Under the pieces are notes generated by a model. It did not search any database, was not told where the DNA came from, and saw only the letters and a program-made list of their open reading frames with translations. The position numbers were made by a program, and so were the translations under genes. A stretch of 64,000 nucleotides of DNA from Paraburkholderia rhynchosiae (GTDB taxonomy: Bacteria; Pseudomonadota; Gammaproteobacteria; Burkholderiales; Burkholderiaceae), in contig NZ_PNXY01000016.1 in the NCBI RefSeq assembly GCF_002879865.1, forward strand, positions 62,001 to 126,000, in the 5' to 3' direction. Positions 17,966-27,453 of this stretch are shown here, in pieces (positions within the stretch are counted from its first letter, which is position 1; each line of letters begins with the position of its first letter).

Positions 17966-18787
17966 TCATTGCATCGGCTCTCCGAGGACGAACGGGCCTC
18001 CCTGGAACCGCTGCTCTGGATCGGGCAATTCGGCCGTCGGCGCCGTCACCGGGAAACGGTCGGCGAATTGCGCCGAACTGTCGCGCGGACGGAAGCCCAG
18101 GAAGCCGGCCTTTGTGTTGTCCCACCACTTTATCGGATTGTCCGATGCGCCATAGACGACCACATGGCCCACGCGATTCGTGAATAGCGAGCAGCGCACC
18201 AGTTCGATGAAGTCACGATAGCTCAGATACGTGACGAGCATGCGCGGATTCTTCGGCTCTTCGAACGACGACCCGATTCGCAGGCACACCGTCTCCATAC
18301 CGAAGCGGTCAAAGTAGTAGCGCGACAGCGATTCGCCAAAGCACTTCGTTACGCCGTAGAGGCTGTCCGGACGTTGCGACGCATCCTTGTCGAGCACTTC
18401 GGTAACGGGATGGAAACCGATTGCGTGATTCGAGCTCGCGAACACGACGCGCTTCACTCCGTGTTTGCGCGCCGCTTCGTACAGGTTGTACGTGCCGCGG
18501 ATGTTCGCTTCAAGGAGATCGTCGAAGGGAGCGTCAACCGAAATTCCGCCCAGGTGAACGATGGCATCTACTCCATCAACGAGCTTCATCACCGCACTCC
18601 GGTCCGCCAGGTCGACGATGCTTGTTTCTTCGCCCGACGCTGCATCGCCCACGTCCACGATGTCGGTGAGGCGCACGACTCCGGCCCAGGAGGCCAAACT
18701 GGCGCGCAGCTGGCGGCCGAGGTTGCCAGCTGCGCCCGTGAGGAGGAGGCGGCCAAACGGTTTCTGTGAGAGGGGCTGCTGGGACAT
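17966..18787 (-). CDS. udh: Uronate dehydrogenase (NAD-dependent)
   Basis: The product has 273 residues, close to known Udh enzymes. ATG 18787 is chosen; the TTG at 18802 is less likely. The extended-SDR fold shows LLLTGAAGNLGRQLR for NAD, DGVDAIVHLGGIS, the catalytic Ser in FASSNHAIGFH and YxxxK in DSLYGVTKCFGE. The Udh-specific tail CLRIGSSF, LSYRDFIELV, VVYGASDNPIKWWDN and LGFRPRDSS is well conserved. Udh oxidises D-glucuronate or D-galacturonate to the aldarolactone. It is divergent from the LacI gene, with a LacI-type operator 16-33 bases upstream. It fits the GH79 glucuronidase-like gene encoded downstream of the importer. I am confident of the family; which uronate it prefers is unknown. 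Confidence 0.88.
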   Translation of the reverse strand: MSQQPLSQKPFGRLLLTGAAGNLGRQLRASLASWAGVVRLTDIVDVGDAASGEETSIVDLADRSAVMKLVDGVDAIVHLGGISVDAPFDDLLEANIRGTYNLYEAARKHGVKRVVFASSNHAIGFHPVTEVLDKDASQRPDSLYGVTKCFGESLSRYYFDRFGMETVCLRIGSSFEEPKNPRMLVTYLSYRDFIELVRCSLFTNRVGHVVVYGASDNPIKWWDNTKAGFLGFRPRDSSAQFADRFPVTAPTAELPDPEQRFQGGPFVLGEPMQ

Positions 18788-18802
18788 AAAGGGCTTAGTC
18801 AA

Positions 18803-18820
18803 AAGAAAAACGTTTTCCCA
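18803..18820. promoter_or_regulatory. LacI-type operator upstream of udh
   Basis: AAGAAAAACGTTTTCCCA is centred on CG with AAAACGTTTT as perfect core, the layout of LacI/GalR-family operators. Sixteen bases (GAAAAACGTTTTCCCA) are identical to the site at 20233-20250. It lies just upstream of the udh start, where a bound repressor would block transcription. Confidence 0.7.
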
Positions 18821-18953
18821 ATATAGCCGTGAGCGATGGAGGCGTCAATGCTCAACTACGCTTGGAGAACGTCAGATGCGTTGAGGCGCTGTTCCCTGTG
18901 CTTGCCTTCTTTCTGCGACAATCGCATCGCCAAATTCTCAAACCTCCTTTTTC

Positions 18954-19967
18954 ATGAAGAACGCGTCCCCCACGATCCGCGACGTCGCCATGGCAGCAGA
19001 GGTATCTGTTGCGACCGTGTCGAAATACGTCAACGGCACCAAACGCTTTTCGCCCGAGGTCGAATCCCGGCTGAAGGAAACGATCGAAAAGCTCGGGTAC
19101 CGGTCGAACCCCCTTGCGCGGTCGATGATTACAGGCCGCACGCGTACCATCGGGCTGGCAATCCTCGATATAAGCAACCCGCACTTTACGAATGTGGTGA
19201 AGGGCGCAAACCGGGTGGCGCTTGAGCACGACTACACTTTGCTTCTTGTCGATACCGAAGAAAACCCGGCGCGGGAACGTGCGCTGATTGAGGCACTTGC
19301 ACAGCGCGTCGACGGGCTTGTCATCAGTTCGCGCCTTTCGGAGAAAGAATCGACGTGGATGCTCGAACTGAACAAGCCGGTGGTGATGCTGCGCCATTCG
19401 CATGAACTGACGATCCCGACGGTTGGCATCGACAACCGCCTTGCAACCTACATGCTGGCCCGGCACCTGTTGAATCTTGGGCACAGGCGAATAGCCTATT
19501 TGGGGTTTGGCCAGGCGTCGATTAACGATGAGCGTATCGGCGGTGTGCGTGATTGTCTTTCAGAGGTTGGCCTGTCGCTTGACCTGTACGATGCTCATGC
19601 GCCCACGGCACAGGCGGGCGAACAGGTCTGCTCAAAGGTCTTGTTGGGTCCGCAGCGTCCACAGGCGGTGATCTGCTACAACGATCTGATCGCCCTTGGC
19701 TTTATGAAAGAGGCCAAGGCGCTTGGGTTCCGGTTGCCCAACGACGTTTCAGTCACGGGCATCGACAATGCTCCCTATGGGGAGTATGCCGAGCCCACGC
19801 TGACCACTGTTGATACGCAGAGTGAGAAGATGGGTGAACTTGCGACTCTCAAGCTGGTAGACGCGCTCGCTGGTCGAGCTGATACCGCGCACCTGATCCT
19901 TGAGCCTCGCCTGATCGTCCGGGACTCCACTTCGGTCTGTACGGATCTGGCGGCCGGTAAGACCTGA
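18954..19967 (+). CDS. LacI/GalR-family transcriptional regulator
   Basis: The product has 337 residues. The N-terminal helix-turn-helix is TIRDVAMAAEVSVATVSKYVNGTKRFSPEVESRL, followed by the hinge GYRSNPLARSM. The effector domain is a periplasmic-binding-protein fold: TIGLAILDISNPHFTNVVKG, VDGLVISSRL, GIDNRLATYMLARHLLNLGHRRIAYLG and SVTGIDNAPYGEYAEPTLTTV. It sits between udh (divergent) and the ABC importer/glycosidase genes. Near-identical palindromes upstream of both targets suggest it is a local repressor. The inducer is probably a uronate or an oligosaccharide. Confidence 0.92.
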   Translation: MKNASPTIRDVAMAAEVSVATVSKYVNGTKRFSPEVESRLKETIEKLGYRSNPLARSMITGRTRTIGLAILDISNPHFTNVVKGANRVALEHDYTLLLVDTEENPARERALIEALAQRVDGLVISSRLSEKESTWMLELNKPVVMLRHSHELTIPTVGIDNRLATYMLARHLLNLGHRRIAYLGFGQASINDERIGGVRDCLSEVGLSLDLYDAHAPTAQAGEQVCSKVLLGPQRPQAVICYNDLIALGFMKEAKALGFRLPNDVSVTGIDNAPYGEYAEPTLTTVDTQSEKMGELATLKLVDALAGRADTAHLILEPRLIVRDSTSVCTDLAAGKT

Positions 19968-20530
19968 CTCTTCGAAAACGTCTCACCGCCACCTTCACAA
20001 TCGTCGTAGACGGAAAGAGTCCCGACGCCCAACGTTGCTTTGCCGGAGCTGCCGAGCCCGGCTTTAAATCCTGCTTTCGCACGGCCGAAGCGGCCGCTCG
20101 CTCCTCTTCTGCGTCAACTGACAACAAACGAATAACCGTTCGAATTACGGGTGCGGTTCCCCGCCCGCTGCCTTCTTTCGGGTAACTCAGCGTTAATACT
20201 TACTAGCCAAACAGAGGGGAAGGCACTAATCTTGGAAAAACGTTTTCCCACGCCGAATCCCAAACTGCGGCACGTTGAGCGTACCCATCACTCGCTATCG
20301 GAACGACAAGGTGCGGCGCGCAAAGCGATGACTCCCAACGGAGACTTACATGCAGTCTGCTGTCCATGGCGTTCCGCAAGCAGTAAGCCAGCCGATGCGG
20401 GATCGCTTGTGAATCGGCGCACTGGCTTGTCTTGCTGCGTTCGCGATCGTGCATCTGCTATTCCGCGTGTCACCCGCAAAGCTGAACGCATAACTTTTTA
20501 TCGATCCACGGCTTGGAAAAATTGAAAACT
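19968..20530. other. Regulatory intergenic region before the importer operon
   Basis: This 563-base region holds no supported gene. The LacI-type operator at 20233-20250 is its one clear element, about 280 bases before the binding-protein start. That implies a long leader or a promoter near 20200-20260. A frame at 20151-20525 has no plausible start and looks random. Confidence 0.55.
20233..20250. promoter_or_regulatory. LacI-type operator upstream of the ABC importer operon
   Basis: TGGAAAAACGTTTTCCCA is an 8-bp inverted repeat around CG with a single mismatched pair. It shares 16 contiguous bases with the site before udh. Two copies flanking a lacI-family gene make a shared repressor the natural reading. 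Confidence 0.7.
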
Positions 20531-21694
20531 ATGAGACAGAGCTTATTTACCAGATTCCGCGGCGGCATCGCAGCGACCTTTTTCCTCTCGATGTCGTTGC
20601 AGGCAATGTGTCAACCGGTCGCGATCAACATTGTCGACGTTGCCGGCGATCTTCAGTTGACGCAAAAGGGTTTCGAAGCCTTCAAGGCCAAATACCCGAA
20701 TCTCGTTTCCAACATCACATACACGAACGCACCCGCGCCGCAATTGCCCGGCAAGATCAAGGCGATGCAGGCGGCCGGCCGTTCGGACATCGATCTCGTG
20801 CTGACGGGCACCGACGCGCTCGCCGCCGGCATCGAGCAGAAGCTGTGGATCAGGTTGCTGCCGGATAACGGCACAGCGTTCCCCGGCGCGCTCGACAAGT
20901 ACGCGCCCGGTCCGCGCAAGATGCAGGATCTCGCGCAAGGCTTCGGTCTTGAGGTCGCGTACATGCCGGCTGGCCCGCTGATCGAATACAACCCGGCCAA
21001 AGTCAGTGATCCGCCCAGAACGCCGGACCAACTGCTGCAATGGTGCAAGGCGCACCCGAACAAGCTGATCTATGCGCGTCCCGCGAACTCGGGCCCGGGC
21101 CGCACGTTCCTGATGGGGCTGCCCTATGTGCTCGGCGATAAAGATCCGAAAGACCCCACCAACGGCTGGGACAAGACGTGGGCGTTCCTCAGGCAGCTGA
21201 ACGATTGCATTCCTTACTATCCAGGCGGCACGTCGGCGGTCATGAAGGAACTCGGCGAAGGCACCCGCGACATGACCGTGACGGTGACGGGCTGGGACAT
21301 CAATCCGCGCGCGCTCGGTATCGTGCCGGCCGATTTTCGCGTTCAGGCATTCGACAACATGACGTGGGTGAACGACGCGCACTACATGGTGATTCCCAAG
21401 GGCGTGCCGAAGGAAAAGCTCGACGTGATCTACAAGCTGATGAACTTCATGCTCGAACCCGCGCAGCAGGCCATGACTTACGACGACGGTTACTTCTATC
21501 CCGGCCCGGCGATCAAAGGCGTAACTGTCGAGCAGGCAACGGCGCATAGCCAGGAAGTCCTGAAGAAGTACGGGCGGCCTGAGTACGCGAAGTTGCTCGC
21601 CGATCGTCCGCATGTTCTGCCGCTCAGCGCGGAGGCGATGGTGGCGGCGTTTCAGAAGTGGGACCGCGAAGTCGGCTCCCAGAAGAACAGATAA
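20531..21694 (+). CDS. ABC transporter extracellular solute-binding protein (family 1, PotD-like)
   Basis: The product has 387 residues from ATG 20531 (the TTG at 20513 is rejected). The signal peptide is FRGGIAATFFLSMSLQAMCQPVA. The mature part reads INIVDVAGDLQLTQKGFEAFKAKYP, DIDLVLTGTDALAAGIEQ, PLIEYNPAKVSDPPRTPDQLLQWCKAHP, GWDKTWAFLRQLN and MVIPKGVPKEKLDVIYKLMNFML. This is a type II binding fold of the spermidine/iron/thiamine-like group. It is followed by an ATPase and two permeases in the PotABC arrangement. The glycosidases and udh around it suggest a sugar-acid or oligosaccharide ligand, but family members also bind polyamines, so the ligand is open. Confidence 0.85.
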   Translation: MRQSLFTRFRGGIAATFFLSMSLQAMCQPVAINIVDVAGDLQLTQKGFEAFKAKYPNLVSNITYTNAPAPQLPGKIKAMQAAGRSDIDLVLTGTDALAAGIEQKLWIRLLPDNGTAFPGALDKYAPGPRKMQDLAQGFGLEVAYMPAGPLIEYNPAKVSDPPRTPDQLLQWCKAHPNKLIYARPANSGPGRTFLMGLPYVLGDKDPKDPTNGWDKTWAFLRQLNDCIPYYPGGTSAVMKELGEGTRDMTVTVTGWDINPRALGIVPADFRVQAFDNMTWVNDAHYMVIPKGVPKEKLDVIYKLMNFMLEPAQQAMTYDDGYFYPGPAIKGVTVEQATAHSQEVLKKYGRPEYAKLLADRPHVLPLSAEAMVAAFQKWDREVGSQKNR

Positions 21695-21831
21695 GGTGCA
21701 ACAGCGTATTGGTGACCGCAGCAAAGTCAATCAATCGATTCCGCACACGTCGTGCGTATCGCGCATATTGGCAGATCTTGACGGCAGGTGGCGCCATGCG
21801 GCGCTGCGGCCAACATCGTAGGGAAGCGATC

Positions 21832-22911
21832 ATGAAGCACCAATTCGAACAGCTGCGCCTGGATTCCGTCTGCCGCAGTTTCGTCAATACTGAAGGGCAA
21901 TCGGTGGCTGCGTTGCAAGGCCTCGATCTGAATATCCGCCGTGGCGAATTTATCGCGCTGCTGGGTCCGTCGGGCTGCGGCAAGTCGACGGCGCTCAACT
22001 GCATCGCGGGCCTGCAGCCGCTCACGGACGGCGGCATCTGGCTCGACGATGAACGCATCGACGGGCTGCCGCCGGAAAAGCGCGGCTTCGGCATGGTGTT
22101 TCAGAACTACGCGCTGTTTCCGCACATGTCGGTGCTGGATAACGTTGGCTTCGGCTTGAAGATGCGCGGCATCCCCAAGGCGGAAACGGTGAAGCGCGCG
22201 CGAGAAGCGCTGCAACTGGTGCAACTGGTCGGTCATGAGAAAAAGCTGCCGGGGCAACTGTCGGGTGGGCAGCAGCAGCGCGTCGCGATTGCGCGCGCCA
22301 TTGTGATCGAGCCGCCGCTCATCCTGATGGACGAACCGCTGTCGAATCTCGATGCCAAGCTGCGCATCGAAATGCGCGCCGAGATTCTCCGCATTCATAC
22401 GCAACTGGATCGTGCGACCATTTATGTAACGCACGATCAGGACGAAGCGCTGTCGATGGCCGACCGCATCGTTGTAATGAAAGAGGGTGTCGTGCAGCAG
22501 GTCGCGACGCCGAAAGAAGTCTACGGACGGCCGAAGAATCTGCACGTCGCGCGCTTCATGGGCTATCGCAACGTTCTGCCCTTCACGCTGGAAGGTGTGC
22601 AGGGCGAAGGCGCGACGGTCGAGTCGAACGGCGTGCGCCTCGTCGGCGTGGCAATGGACGGTTTCGATAGCAAGCGCGTTTCCGTTGCGCTGCGTCCTGA
22701 GGACATGGAGCGCGCCGCGCCCGGCACGGGGAACGCATTCGATGCAACGGTGACGACGGTCGAATACGGCGGCCGCGATTCGCTGATTCGCGTGAAGAGC
22801 GCGTTTGGCGAACTGTGGGCGCGCGTCGCGGGCGAATTCAGCGAGGGCGAGGGCATTACGCTGCGCGTGTCGACGTCGCGCACGCTGGTCTACGACGGAG
22901 AACCGTCATGA
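21832..22911 (+). CDS. ABC transporter ATP-binding protein (PotA/UgpC-like)
   Basis: The product has 359 residues. The ATG at 21832 has AGGGAAG upstream; the longer frame from 21658 overlaps the previous gene and lacks support. Walker A is LLGPSGCGKSTALN, the Q-loop is GMVFQNYALFPHMSV, the signature is LSGGQQQRVAIARAI, Walker B is LILMDEPLSNLD and the H-loop is VTHDQDEA. After residue 240 a TOBE-type C-terminal domain follows (VSVALRPEDME, TVVEYGGRDSLIRVK). The stop overlaps the next start as ATGA, so translation of ATPase and permease is probably coupled. Confidence 0.92.
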   Translation: MKHQFEQLRLDSVCRSFVNTEGQSVAALQGLDLNIRRGEFIALLGPSGCGKSTALNCIAGLQPLTDGGIWLDDERIDGLPPEKRGFGMVFQNYALFPHMSVLDNVGFGLKMRGIPKAETVKRAREALQLVQLVGHEKKLPGQLSGGQQQRVAIARAIVIEPPLILMDEPLSNLDAKLRIEMRAEILRIHTQLDRATIYVTHDQDEALSMADRIVVMKEGVVQQVATPKEVYGRPKNLHVARFMGYRNVLPFTLEGVQGEGATVESNGVRLVGVAMDGFDSKRVSVALRPEDMERAAPGTGNAFDATVTTVEYGGRDSLIRVKSAFGELWARVAGEFSEGEGITLRVSTSRTLVYDGEPS

Positions 22912-23786
22912 GCACACTGACGCCCGTCGCGGTGCGCGCACCGCGCGACGGCAAGGCGTGGCTCGTCTCACCCGCCTTGCTGTTCATTTTCGCGCTGTTC
23001 GTCTATCCGTTCATCTACGGCCTCACGCTGTCGTTAAGCCCGATGGAAGGCGGCGGCATGTGGGCGAACTACGCAAAGTTCTTCAGCGACACGTCGATGT
23101 GGCCGACCATCGTCGTCACGCTGAAGCTCGCCGGACCGGCGACGCTGATCAACGTCGGCGTGTCGGTGCCTGTCGCGTTCGCGCTGCGCCGTCCGTCGCC
23201 GTATCAGAAGTTCGTGACGACGCTGCTCGTGATTCCCGTTACGCTCGGCACGGTGCTGATCGCTGATGGCATGCTTTCATACTTCGGTCCGAACGGCTGG
23301 TTTCCGCAAGTGCTGCAGGGGCTGCATCTCTACACAGACGAAGTGCGCCTCACGCATAACTTCTGGGGCGTGCTGATTTCGCTGATCGTGTCGGGCTTTC
23401 CGTTCGCGTTTCTGCTGACACTGTCATACGTGACAGGCATCGATCCGACGCTCGCGAGCGCCGCCGCGACGCTCGGCGCCGACCCTTTGCAACAGTTCCG
23501 GCGGATCTATCTGCCGCTGCTCGTGCCCGGTCTGACGATGGCCGCGTGTCTGTCGTTCGTTCAGGCGTTTTCGGTGTTCCCGTCGGCAGTGCTGCTCGGC
23601 GCGCCGGCTGGGCCGACGCGCGTGATGTCGATTGCCGCCGCCGAAGCCGCGTTCGAGAGCTACGATTATTCGCTCGCCTCTGCGATCGCGATCGTGATGG
23701 GATTCGTGCAACTGGTGATTGTCGCCGCGATGCTGGGCGCGCGCCGCTTCTTCTACAGTGGACCGGCGACGGGAGGTAAAGGCTGA
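22908..23786 (+). CDS. ABC transporter permease (PotB-like)
   Basis: The product has 292 residues starting at the ATGA overlap with the ATPase stop. It has six predicted membrane helices, beginning SPALLFIFALFVYPFIYGLTLS. The cytoplasmic EAA loop is present as ASAAATLGADPLQQFRRIYLPLLVPG, the surface that contacts the ATPase. The stop overlaps the next permease start by one base (TGATG), a tight operon arrangement. Confidence 0.9.
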   Translation: MSTLTPVAVRAPRDGKAWLVSPALLFIFALFVYPFIYGLTLSLSPMEGGGMWANYAKFFSDTSMWPTIVVTLKLAGPATLINVGVSVPVAFALRRPSPYQKFVTTLLVIPVTLGTVLIADGMLSYFGPNGWFPQVLQGLHLYTDEVRLTHNFWGVLISLIVSGFPFAFLLTLSYVTGIDPTLASAAATLGADPLQQFRRIYLPLLVPGLTMAACLSFVQAFSVFPSAVLLGAPAGPTRVMSIAAAEAAFESYDYSLASAIAIVMGFVQLVIVAAMLGARRFFYSGPATGGKG

Positions 23787-24688
23787 TGGCAACCGAAAGT
23801 GAAATTGTCCGTCCGTGGCCTGCGGCGCCGCAGGAGCACACGGTGAAATCCGAGAAACCGCGTGTCAGTTTGCGCGACCGTGTGTACAAGGCGCTCGTCT
23901 GGGGCGCGATGATCTTCTTCCTGCTGAACATCGTGCTGTTGATCGCGACCGTCGCAATCAACTCGGTCGCGACACGTTGGTTCGGCACGTTGCTGCCACA
24001 GGGCTTCACGCTGCGCTGGTATGGACAGGCATGGAGGGACTTCCAGCTCGCGGCCGTGTTGTGGGTGACGGTTGAAGTGGTCGGCGCGGTCGTGCTGCTG
24101 TCGATCCTGCTCGGTGTGCCCGCCGCATATGCGCTCGCTCGCGTACAGTTTCGCGGCAAGCCATTCGCGATGTTGGTTTTCCTGTTGCCGCTGATGGTGC
24201 CGCCCGTCACGTACGGCATTCCGATGGCGACCGTGATGTACAAGATCGGGCTCGCGGGCACGCTCGCAGGCGTGATTCTCGCGAACCTCGTGCCGGCGTT
24301 GCCTTTCGTGATCCTCGTAATGACGCCGTTCATCGAGCAGATCGATCCGAATCTGGAATCGGCGGCACGTATCTTCGGTGCGAACACATTGCGCTATTTC
24401 CGCTACGTATTGCTGCCGTTGCTCGTGCCCGGCATGCTCGCGGCGGGTCTGTTGGTGCTGGTGCGTACCATCGGCATGTTCGAGCTGACATTCTTCACGG
24501 CGGGACCGGCGACGCAGACGCTCGTCGTCGCGCTGTATTACGCCGTATTCTCGACAGGCGTGCGTGCGCCGCAATCGATCGACGCGATGGCGATGATCTA
24601 TATGGCGATTACGCTGATCTGGGTGCTGATTGCGCTGCAGTTCGTGAGCCCGACACAGATCGTTAGCCGGGTGAGGCACAAAAAATAG
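23786..24688 (+). CDS. ABC transporter permease (PotC-like)
   Basis: The product has 300 residues. About 40 cytoplasmic N-terminal residues precede helices starting GAMIFFLLNIVLLIATVAI. The EAA loop is ESAARIFGANTLRYFRYVLLPLLVPGM. It is the second membrane subunit of the importer encoded from 20531. A long antisense frame (23753-24679) is a composition shadow. The next gene, a glycosidase, begins 120 bases later and may be co-transcribed. Confidence 0.9.
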   Translation: MATESEIVRPWPAAPQEHTVKSEKPRVSLRDRVYKALVWGAMIFFLLNIVLLIATVAINSVATRWFGTLLPQGFTLRWYGQAWRDFQLAAVLWVTVEVVGAVVLLSILLGVPAAYALARVQFRGKPFAMLVFLLPLMVPPVTYGIPMATVMYKIGLAGTLAGVILANLVPALPFVILVMTPFIEQIDPNLESAARIFGANTLRYFRYVLLPLLVPGMLAAGLLVLVRTIGMFELTFFTAGPATQTLVVALYYAVFSTGVRAPQSIDAMAMIYMAITLIWVLIALQFVSPTQIVSRVRHKK

Positions 24689-24808
24689 TCGATTTGATGG
24701 CGTGGGTCCGCGAGACAGTAAAAATTACAAATAGGATTGCGAAACGAAATTGACGAGGCATTAACGTCAATCTCTATGAAGCGATCTATGGAGATAAAGG
24801 AGAGAGAC

Positions 24809-27223
24809 ATGGAAAAGCTACTGATGAAATCGGGTGTATCGATGATGGTGGGATTCAGTCTGCTATTGAACGGATGCGGTGGTGACAGCAATAGCGGTAC
24901 GATTTCGGCAAGCAATCCGACTCCGTGGATGGACACGTCATTGAGACCCGAGCAACGCGCCGCCCTGCTTGTTGGGGCGATGGCTTTGCCTGACAAGGAA
25001 GAGCAGCTGGTCGGTGCGGCCGGAGTGGTTGCTGAACTTCCTCAATGCTACGGAGCCCGTCATATCCCCGGCCTCCCGAAATACCGCATCCCCACGCTCC
25101 GGATTACGAATGGACCAGTCGGCATAGGTCAGAACGATTGCGTTCCCTCGTCTTCGGCCGGCGGCGGTGTGGCTGCATTAACGAGTCCCAACTCCGCCAG
25201 GGCAACTGCGTTGCCATCTGCCATCGGGGTTGCTGCGTCATTCGATCGCGCTGTGGCGACGCAATTTGGCGACGTGATCGGGAAGGAGGGGACGAACTTG
25301 GCCCTCCATATCTTTGAAGCGCCTGGCATGAACCTGGCCCGGTTACCCGTCGGCGGGAGAAACTTTGAATATATGGGAGAGGACCCATATCTCACGGGCA
25401 CGATGGGTACGGCCGAAGTTCGGGCAGTTCAGTCCCGCGGGATGATCGCGATGGCGAAGCACCTTGTGGCCAATGAACAGGAGACGAACCGGATGACGAT
25501 TTCGGAAAACGTCGATGACAGGACATTGCACGAACTTTACATGCTGCCATTCGAAATGGCGGTGAAGGACGGACGGGTAGGCGCGGTGATGTGCTCATAC
25601 AACTCCGTAAACGGATTTTCGATGTGCGAGAACCGGCATATCCTGACGGACGTGCTGCGTGGACAGTGGGGTTTTGATGGTTACGTGCAGTCAGACTTTT
25701 TTGCCGCGCATAGCACGGCTCAGACCATGCTCGCCGGGCTCGATAATGAGATGCCTGGAGTAAGTATTCCCGGTGTTACGACATGGTGGACCCCCGACAA
25801 GTTGAATGCAGCGCTCGCGTCGGGTCTGATCAAGACATCGGACATTGATACGGCGTTGGCCCGTCGCTACACGCAGATGTTCAAGGCCGGGATATTTGAC
25901 CGTCCGCTCGTTCAAACGGCGATTGATGCAGCTACCGACGGTGTGGTCGCAAAGTCGATAGGCGAGCAATCAGCGGTACTTCTGCAGAATGACGGAACGC
26001 TGCCTCTGAGCAAGGGGGTTCAGAATGTGGCCATTGTCGGCAAAGCCTCCCAGGTCTTCGCGCAGCAGGCGGTGGCGGGCGGCAGCAGTGTGGGAAACCC
26101 AATGGGTTCGGGCGGGGGCAGTTCAGACGTTGCCGCGCTGTACACGGTTTCGCCGCTACAGGGAATGCAGGATGTACTCGCGAGTCTCGGTAATTCAACT
26201 GCGAAGGTTCATCTTGTTCTTGTTGACGATACCAACACGAACGCCACTATCGACGGAGCCAGTTCGACCTTCGCCGCCGTTCAGACCTTGATAGCGAGCG
26301 CGGATGCCGTCGTGGTGATGGCCGGTTCGATCTCCGAAGAAGGGGCGGATCAGGCTACTTTCACCGACGCTTCCGGCTTGAGCGTCGACCCCGACAAATA
26401 TCTCAACACGCTTGACTGGTACGGGCCGAAGGCCAGTTCTCTTACGACAACCGGTACGGTGAAGAGCAGCAATACACTTGCCATGGTTCAAAGCATTGTC
26501 GCTACAAATAAGAAGACCGTACTCGTTCTGAAAGACAATGCGGTCGAAGCAATCGATCCGACGCTGCTCAAAGGGGGAGCGTCGGCGCCAGCTGCAATAC
26601 TCGAAGCCTGGTTCCCCGGCCAGGAAGACGGGCATATCGTCGCGGACCTGTTGTTCGGTGTGGCGAACCCATCGGGGAAGTTGCCCGTTACCTTCCCGCA
26701 AGTGGGCCAGGGGTTCATGGATTCAATTAATGCCGCCCAATATCCGGGTATCTCAGTCAACGGAGTTCCGACCGTGACATACGCTGAGGGACTTAACATG
26801 GGCTATCGGTGGTACGACGCTATGGGCAAGAATCCCGCCTTTGAGTTTGGGTTCGGGCTTTCCTATACAACCTTCTCAGTCCAGAATGCTGCCGTTTCTT
26901 CAGGAAGCAACGGAATCTATAACGTCACCGCGTCGGTAACCAACACAGGGAAGATTGCCGGTGCGGAAGTAGTGCAGGTCTACGTTGGCTTGCCTTCATC
27001 GTCGGGTGAGCCGCCGAAACGCCTGGTCGGATTCCAGAAAGTTTTCCTGAACGCGGGTGCGTCTCAAACGGTGACGGTGAACATTGATCCGAATGGAAAT
27101 AATCACCCGTTAAGCATTTGGGACAAGGACGCACAGCAGTGGAAAGCCGCCAGCGGAGGATCAACCGTGTATGTCGGCAATTCCTCCAGAACGCTCGCTA
27201 CGGCTGGGACGATCACTCAATAA
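24809..27223 (+). CDS. Glycoside hydrolase family 3 lipoprotein (beta-glucosidase-like)
   Basis: The product has 804 residues from ATG 24809, which follows AAGGAGAGAGAC. A type II signal peptide ends in LLLNGC, lipidated at Cys23. The GH3 N-terminal barrel has RITNGPVGIG, EAPGMNLARLPVGGRNFEYMGEDPYL, AKHLVANEQE (Lys-His of substrate binding) and the nucleophile Asp in GYVQSDFFAAHS, about residue 296. The second domain has SAVLLQNDGTLPLS and VVVMAGSISEEGADQ. A fibronectin-III-like domain closes the protein (VTASVTNTGKIAGAEVVQVYVG). It should remove non-reducing sugars from a glycan at the periplasmic or outer surface. Downstream of the importer and next to GH79, it fits a glucuronide-containing oligosaccharide system. 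Confidence 0.88.
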   Translation: MEKLLMKSGVSMMVGFSLLLNGCGGDSNSGTISASNPTPWMDTSLRPEQRAALLVGAMALPDKEEQLVGAAGVVAELPQCYGARHIPGLPKYRIPTLRITNGPVGIGQNDCVPSSSAGGGVAALTSPNSARATALPSAIGVAASFDRAVATQFGDVIGKEGTNLALHIFEAPGMNLARLPVGGRNFEYMGEDPYLTGTMGTAEVRAVQSRGMIAMAKHLVANEQETNRMTISENVDDRTLHELYMLPFEMAVKDGRVGAVMCSYNSVNGFSMCENRHILTDVLRGQWGFDGYVQSDFFAAHSTAQTMLAGLDNEMPGVSIPGVTTWWTPDKLNAALASGLIKTSDIDTALARRYTQMFKAGIFDRPLVQTAIDAATDGVVAKSIGEQSAVLLQNDGTLPLSKGVQNVAIVGKASQVFAQQAVAGGSSVGNPMGSGGGSSDVAALYTVSPLQGMQDVLASLGNSTAKVHLVLVDDTNTNATIDGASSTFAAVQTLIASADAVVVMAGSISEEGADQATFTDASGLSVDPDKYLNTLDWYGPKASSLTTTGTVKSSNTLAMVQSIVATNKKTVLVLKDNAVEAIDPTLLKGGASAPAAILEAWFPGQEDGHIVADLLFGVANPSGKLPVTFPQVGQGFMDSINAAQYPGISVNGVPTVTYAEGLNMGYRWYDAMGKNPAFEFGFGLSYTTFSVQNAAVSSGSNGIYNVTASVTNTGKIAGAEVVQVYVGLPSSSGEPPKRLVGFQKVFLNAGASQTVTVNIDPNGNNHPLSIWDKDAQQWKAASGGSTVYVGNSSRTLATAGTITQ

Positions 27224-27453
27224 AGCTGTGCCTACGGCGGTCCTGGGGTCTACGTGACGGGCAATCAGCTCTTGTATGACGTCAAGGGTTAACGGGGCGA
27301 ACGCATCTTTCAACTGGAAGAGGATCTTGGACGATGCGCCGTAGGCCTGCACGTCTTACACCCGATGCTTCGGATCCACCCAATTTGTTGAATCGGATAT
27401 CGAATGGCGACTCCATGTTGTTAGCGCTATTCAAACACTTGAGGACGAATGTC

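Noticed and set aside
23753..24679. Long antisense frame (308 codons) over the second permease
   Set aside because: Composition is dominated by Arg, His and Gln, typical of a complement-strand shadow of a membrane-protein gene.
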